NCBI GenBank assembly: GCA_965116395.1
Contig: OZ220684.1
Span: forward strand, 4,340,001-4,404,000
DNA: 64,000 nucleotides
Origin: Bin5 sp965116395
Lineage (GTDB): Bacteria; Chloroflexota; Anaerolineae; Caldilineales; Caldilineaceae
Direction of reading: 5' to 3'
The notes beneath the pieces were generated by a model, which worked only from the letters and a program-made list of their open reading frames with translations, was not told where the DNA came from and did no database searches. The position numbers and the translations under genes are program-made. Of this stretch, positions 60,399 to 64,000 are shown piece by piece; within the stretch, counting starts at the first letter, position 1; every line of letters starts with the position of its first letter.

Positions 60399-61982
60399 CT
60401 AGAGTAGTAGGGCCGCCTGGCCGCGGATGCTGCGGACACGACCTGCCAGAGCGGTATTGCCTTCGGCGCTGAAGCGTTCTTCCAGCCCTTTCAGTGCCGT
60501 CACGAATTCCTGCGAAAGGTTCGAGCGGTTGTCCTGCAGCAGACGGCGCATGGTACCTTCATCGGGGGCGGACAGCAGCTGGTTGAGCAGCTTCATTTCC
60601 GGGGGCATGCGTTCTTCCAATATTGCAACTGCCTTCTCATAGATGGTACGCAGCCTCTGCACTGCAAATGCTGCCTTACTCTCCTCGGCCTGTTTGATGT
60701 TCGAAGCCAGCACTGCGAGGAACATTTCATCGATCCGATCGGCGTTTTCCCTGAGTGCCGCATCGGTATCCGGCGCTTGCAATACCTCCTGCAGAACAGC
60801 CTGAACCTGCTGTGCGGCCGCCTGCTGGCTCTGGCTGCGCTGTTCACCAATTTCGACGGTTCTTTCCCGGATGGCGATCAGTGCCGACCGTTCTTCCGGG
60901 TCGGTAGAGTTTTCCAAACGGTCGGCGAGGCCGAGCAGGAATTGGTAGTCGGTAAAGCCGGCCGCCGCGTTGAGGACGGCGGTTGCGATGGCCTCGCCGT
61001 TTTCACCCTCAAGCCAGTAGTCGACCAACTTTGAGAGCAACTCCTCGCGCGTGGTTTGCGGCCCGATGCTGGACAGCGCTTCCTGTACGCGTTCTTCCAA
61101 GGCCTTAAGCTCCTGGCCGGCTTCGGTGGAGTCAAGCAGAGAGGTGCGCAGATTTACGAGAGCTTCGTGCTGTTCCGGCTCACCTTCAGCGGCGACGGCA
61201 TTGATTACCTGGCCCAGGAGCACAAAGAAGCTCGAATCGATCAGTGCATTGTTTCGATCTATAACCAGCTGCATGGCGCTCTGGTCGCTTCCGAGGCGCA
61301 CGAGGCTGCCTATGAGTTCCGATTGCTCCCGGCGGCGGCGCAACATTTCGGGGGTAACGCCCTCAAAGCCCCAAAGTTTCTCTATCAGCGAATCCCACTC
61401 GAAAAACTGTTGTGCCTGAAACATATACCCACGGCGCTGGTCGGACGGTATCCGCGCCATAAGCGTTTGGCTCATCTCGCCAATCACTTTTTGGGTCTGC
61501 ATGTCGTCAAGCTGCACCTGGCCGGGGACAATGACGCCAAGAAACTCATGCGCTGGTTCGTGGACCATCAGAGGCACGCTGAGCGGACCACCAGCCCCGC
61601 AGGAATTGCAGATGGCGGTGTTGATCTGTCCACCCAATAGCATACCCTTCAATTCGGGATTGACGCCCAGATCTATAATCGAAAAGACGGCGGCAGTGTA
61701 GGTCGAGCGACAGTTCGGACAGGTGACCTGTGCGCCGGTTGGGGGGAAAAGCAGGTTAAGTTCGGGTTGTTGACTGGCGTCTTCTTGCGAGTCGCCCGGT
61801 TGCTGGGGCGCGGTCGCTTCTTCCTCAGGCACCGAGGGTTGCTCACTTGGAGTTGTTTCTTCGGCGCTGCTTTCCGGCTGGTTTTCTTCACTTCGTCTTG
61901 ACGACGAAAAACCTTTAGGGAGTTCGATTCCACCGGACGATTGCGATGGAGACGGGCTGCCTGGTGTCCAGATTTCACTCAT
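60399..61982 (-). CDS. CpXC-domain protein
   Basis: The 527-aa protein begins with a disordered acidic Ser/Pro/Glu/Gln region (~1-80). A CpXC domain follows (~85-220) with CPNCRSTYTAAVFSIIDLGVNPELKGMLLGGQINTAICNSCG, two C-x2-C pairs for a metal. A long helical part (~230-527) is rich in Glu/Gln/Leu. CpXC proteins are common in Chloroflexota and have no established function. The upstream TPR-like gene ends 5 bp before its start, so the two are probably coupled partners. Confidence 0.8.
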   Translation of the reverse strand: MSEIWTPGSPSPSQSSGGIELPKGFSSSRRSEENQPESSAEETTPSEQPSVPEEEATAPQQPGDSQEDASQQPELNLLFPPTGAQVTCPNCRSTYTAAVFSIIDLGVNPELKGMLLGGQINTAICNSCGAGGPLSVPLMVHEPAHEFLGVIVPGQVQLDDMQTQKVIGEMSQTLMARIPSDQRRGYMFQAQQFFEWDSLIEKLWGFEGVTPEMLRRRREQSELIGSLVRLGSDQSAMQLVIDRNNALIDSSFFVLLGQVINAVAAEGEPEQHEALVNLRTSLLDSTEAGQELKALEERVQEALSSIGPQTTREELLSKLVDYWLEGENGEAIATAVLNAAAGFTDYQFLLGLADRLENSTDPEERSALIAIRERTVEIGEQRSQSQQAAAQQVQAVLQEVLQAPDTDAALRENADRIDEMFLAVLASNIKQAEESKAAFAVQRLRTIYEKAVAILEERMPPEMKLLNQLLSAPDEGTMRRLLQDNRSNLSQEFVTALKGLEERFSAEGNTALAGRVRSIRGQAALLL

Positions 61983-61987
61983 GGTAG

Positions 61988-62785
61988 TCAGTCCAATTCC
62001 TCATGAAAGCTCATTTTTGTCTGGAGCGTTTCTTTGACCAGTGCGGCCAAACCCCAGCGCCGTTTTGTCAATGCGTCCACCAACCAGGCCTGGTGTGTGG
62101 ATCGCGCGGCCAGCTGGCGCCGCTTTGTTCCAGTCAATTCCGGTTCGTCGGCCATCACGCCCAGCGGAGTAAATACGCCGGCGACCGTTTCCGCCAACTC
62201 GGCGAAATCGCGCAGTTCGGGCAACTGCTCGCCATCTGCGCGCTCCGCTGCCTGAGCCAGAGCCACGCCTAGTGGGAGCAAGCCCCGGATGTTGTCAGAT
62301 TCTATCAAGTAGTTGGCAGCGGGAATGACCTGATTGAGCGTCGTCAGCACCAGTCTGCCATCCAGCTGCAGCGCCAATCCCAGTGCCTTGCCAAAACAGT
62401 GGGCTGCGGCTGTCCACGCATCAGTTCGCAGATGCAGGAATCCGTCCACCCGGAAAGTTTGCACCAACCCGGCGCCGTCTCCGATTGCGAGGAAGGTCTC
62501 CTGGGCCAACTGATTGTGGGCGAATGCCTTCTTGATATTGCCGGTGGACTCCTCCAATGCGGCCCGTTGTGCCATGGCCCGTCCATAACCGGCGTAGTCG
62601 TCGACTGCAGCTGCCTCGTTGGCGGCTGCGGTCAATCTTGCCTCTGCGGGCACGTTCTCACCTTGCGCCAGGAATGCCGCGCCTTCGTCCAACAGGCGTG
62701 ACACAGCCTCTGAAGGCTGTAGTGAAAGTTCTTCGCTGTCCGCGGGCGGCAGCATAAGGCCATCTGTCCGTGTTTTTATCGTCAA
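61988..62785 (-). CDS. TPR-like helical protein, partner of the CpXC protein
   Basis: The 265-aa protein is all-helical with loose TPR spacing: EARLTAAANEAAAVDDYAGYGRAMAQRAALEESTGNIKKAFAHNQLAQETF (~43-93) and AWTAAAHCFGKALGLALQLD (~118-137). No signal peptide or membrane segment. Homologues next to CpXC genes seem likely in related genomes (not checked). It ends 5 bp before the CpXC start and begins 90 bp after ligA. The C-terminal part LVDALTKRRWGLAALVKETLQTKM is also helical. Function unknown. Confidence 0.7.
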   Translation of the reverse strand: MTIKTRTDGLMLPPADSEELSLQPSEAVSRLLDEGAAFLAQGENVPAEARLTAAANEAAAVDDYAGYGRAMAQRAALEESTGNIKKAFAHNQLAQETFLAIGDGAGLVQTFRVDGFLHLRTDAWTAAAHCFGKALGLALQLDGRLVLTTLNQVIPAANYLIESDNIRGLLPLGVALAQAAERADGEQLPELRDFAELAETVAGVFTPLGVMADEPELTGTKRRQLAARSTHQAWLVDALTKRRWGLAALVKETLQTKMSFHEELD

Positions 62786-62875
62786 CCTTCTGAATTTTAT
62801 CTAATCATTCGAAATAAGGCTATTCCGTTTCAGTGCGAGTGCCTTAAGGTATGAAAATCTGGCGGGCCGATGCCA

Positions 62876-64000
62876 TCATCCCAATACGTTGTCGCCCTGC
62901 AGCAGTTCCTGCTCGGAAAGGACTTGCACGCCCAGCTGCTGGGCCTTGGTTAGCTTGCTGCCTGCCTTTTCGCCTGCCAACAGGAAGTCGGTCCTGGAGC
63001 TGACACTGCCGGTGACCTTTCCTCCCATGGACTCAATACGGGCTTTTGCGTCTGTCCGGCTCATCGTCGGGAGCGTGCCTGTGATCACGAACGTCTTTCC
63101 TGCGAAGAGCAAGGCGGCTGCGCCTTCCTCTCCGTCCGGTTCTGGCATTGCCAGTTCGACACCCTGGTCGGCAAAGGCCTGCACAAGCGCCCGATTGGGT
63201 TCCAACGCGAAGTAGGAGACGATCGCCTCAGCTATCTTGGGGCCAACTCCTTCAATGGCGCTGAGCGTCTCCAAGTCGGCTTCCATGAGGCTGTTGAGTG
63301 AGTCAAAGTAATCCATTACCAACTCTGCAACGACCGAGCCGACAAATCGGATCCCCAGCGCGGTCAGCAGTCGCGTAGGCCCTTGCGTCTTGCTTTCCTC
63401 GACCGCACGCCGCAGATTCTCGACTCGTTTTTCACCATAGCCTTCAGTTTCTTCGATACGGTCCCACGGCAGTTTGTAGATGTCGGCCAGCGTATGGACA
63501 TAGCCTTCGTCAACGAACAACTCCGCCTGTTTTGTTCCCAGCCCGACGATATCCATGGCACCCTTCGAGACAAAGTGTTCGACCTTGCGAACGAGCTGGT
63601 CCGGGCAGGCGTTGTTGACACAGTAGGTGGCGACCTCTTCCGGCGGGCGAACAAGAAGTTCAGCGCAGGAAGGGCAGTGGGTCGGCATCTGATAGGGAAG
63701 TTCGCTGCCGTCGCGCAAATCTTTCAGGGGACGCAACACTTTGGGGATGACGTCGCCGGCGCGTTTGACCAGGACAACGTCACCGATACGAATGTCCAGC
63801 TCCTCGATGTAGTCGGCATTGTGGAGCGTGGCAGCCTGAACCGTCACGCCGCCGATGGGTACAGGAGCCAGCGTTGCATTGGGCGTAATGGCGCCGGTTC
63901 GACCCACCTTCACTCCTATGTCCAGCAGTTTGGTAGTGGCCTCTTCGCCCCCGGTTTTGAAGGCCACGGCCCAGCGTGGGTCCTTGCCGGTGAAGCCCAA
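62876..64000 (-). CDS. ligA: NAD-dependent DNA ligase LigA, C-terminal part (cut by window edge)
   Basis: The last 374 codons are present; the N-terminal Ia and most of the adenylation domain lie beyond the window. Visible are the end of the adenylation domain (DPRWAVAFK with the conserved Lys), the OB fold (GRTGAITPNATLAPVPIGG, RIGDVVLVKRAGDVIPKV), a zinc finger (CPSC ... CVNNACP), helix-hairpin-helix motifs (ALGIRFVGSVVAEL, AIEGVGPKIAEAI) and the BRCT domain (FAGKTFVITGTLPTMSRTDAKARIESMGGKV). It seals nicks in replication and repair. It ends 90 bp before the TPR-like gene. Confidence 0.95.
   Translation of the reverse strand: MGFTGKDPRWAVAFKTGGEEATTKLLDIGVKVGRTGAITPNATLAPVPIGGVTVQAATLHNADYIEELDIRIGDVVLVKRAGDVIPKVLRPLKDLRDGSELPYQMPTHCPSCAELLVRPPEEVATYCVNNACPDQLVRKVEHFVSKGAMDIVGLGTKQAELFVDEGYVHTLADIYKLPWDRIEETEGYGEKRVENLRRAVEESKTQGPTRLLTALGIRFVGSVVAELVMDYFDSLNSLMEADLETLSAIEGVGPKIAEAIVSYFALEPNRALVQAFADQGVELAMPEPDGEEGAAALLFAGKTFVITGTLPTMSRTDAKARIESMGGKVTGSVSSRTDFLLAGEKAGSKLTKAQQLGVQVLSEQELLQGDNVLG

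Overview
The window reads as a chromosomal segment of a G+C-rich bacterium, most likely an uncultured Chloroflexota of the Anaerolineae/Caldilineales type. The reasons are lipoproteins with (L/I)(A/S)AC followed by GAPA, abundant solute-binding ABC systems, PhyH-family dioxygenases, SMP-30 lactonases, a CpXC-domain protein, a PTPS-related multi-membrane protein and a DUF3417-type glycogen phosphorylase. No rRNA gene, CRISPR array or prophage was seen. The taxonomic call is inference from family content.

Layout. 1-4.9 kb: a minus-strand operon (Gfo/Idh oxidoreductase, PhyH dioxygenase, sugar-binding lipoprotein, then a beta-propeller protein cut by the window edge that may be the N-terminus of a fused permease), with a recognisable promoter at 4888-4916 and a perfect 28-bp palindrome over the last gene's start. 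4.9-5.75 kb: non-coding, with two arrays of 10-bp tandem repeats. 5.75-16.4 kb: a minus-strand oligopeptide-type ABC operon (two permeases, two ATPases) whose 3' module (63-aa membrane protein, substrate-binding lipoprotein, terminator) is duplicated in tandem; a dead IS982-type element lies between the copies, and a second PhyH gene follows. 17.1-20.8 kb: malic enzyme, a small ABM-fold protein and an SMP-30 lactonase. 20.9-22.2 kb: an AT-rich 517-bp element with terminal inverted repeats and an 8-bp target duplication carrying only a HEPN-like gene, next to a hicB-hicA toxin-antitoxin pair. 22.5-29.2 kb: pyruvate/branched-chain dehydrogenase E1-beta coupled to a Nudix/zinc-ribbon protein, a YjhG-type sugar-acid dehydratase, a methyltransferase, a nucleotide-sugar/uronate-type dehydrogenase and a second SMP-30 lactonase. 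29.3-39.8 kb: SLC13 transporter, sialidase-like BNR protein, tRNA-Gly(CCC), a DUF4268 protein, M29 aminopeptidase, TrkH-type K+ transporter, histidine phosphatase and ThrH. 39.8-50.7 kb: ferric-type ABC permease and ATPase without a binding protein, then glucose-6-phosphate dehydrogenase, 6-phosphogluconolactonase and glycogen phosphorylase, with a large membrane protein convergent between them. 50.7-57.6 kb: plus-strand run with a TIGR01777 epimerase, an unknown polytopic membrane protein, a MenA-type prenyltransferase, a CrtI-like oxidoreductase, a hydrolase and a methyltransferase. 57.6-64 kb: minus-strand LCP protein, CinA, CpXC protein, a TPR-like protein and the C-terminal part of LigA.

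As a whole the genes suggest a carbohydrate- and peptide-scavenging heterotroph: importers for sugars and peptides, lactonases and a dehydratase for oxidative sugar-acid catabolism, and an oxidative pentose phosphate entry (zwf, pgl) fed by glycogen phosphorolysis. The strongest unexplained signal is the TIR/TSD-bounded HEPN-like element at 20949-21481.
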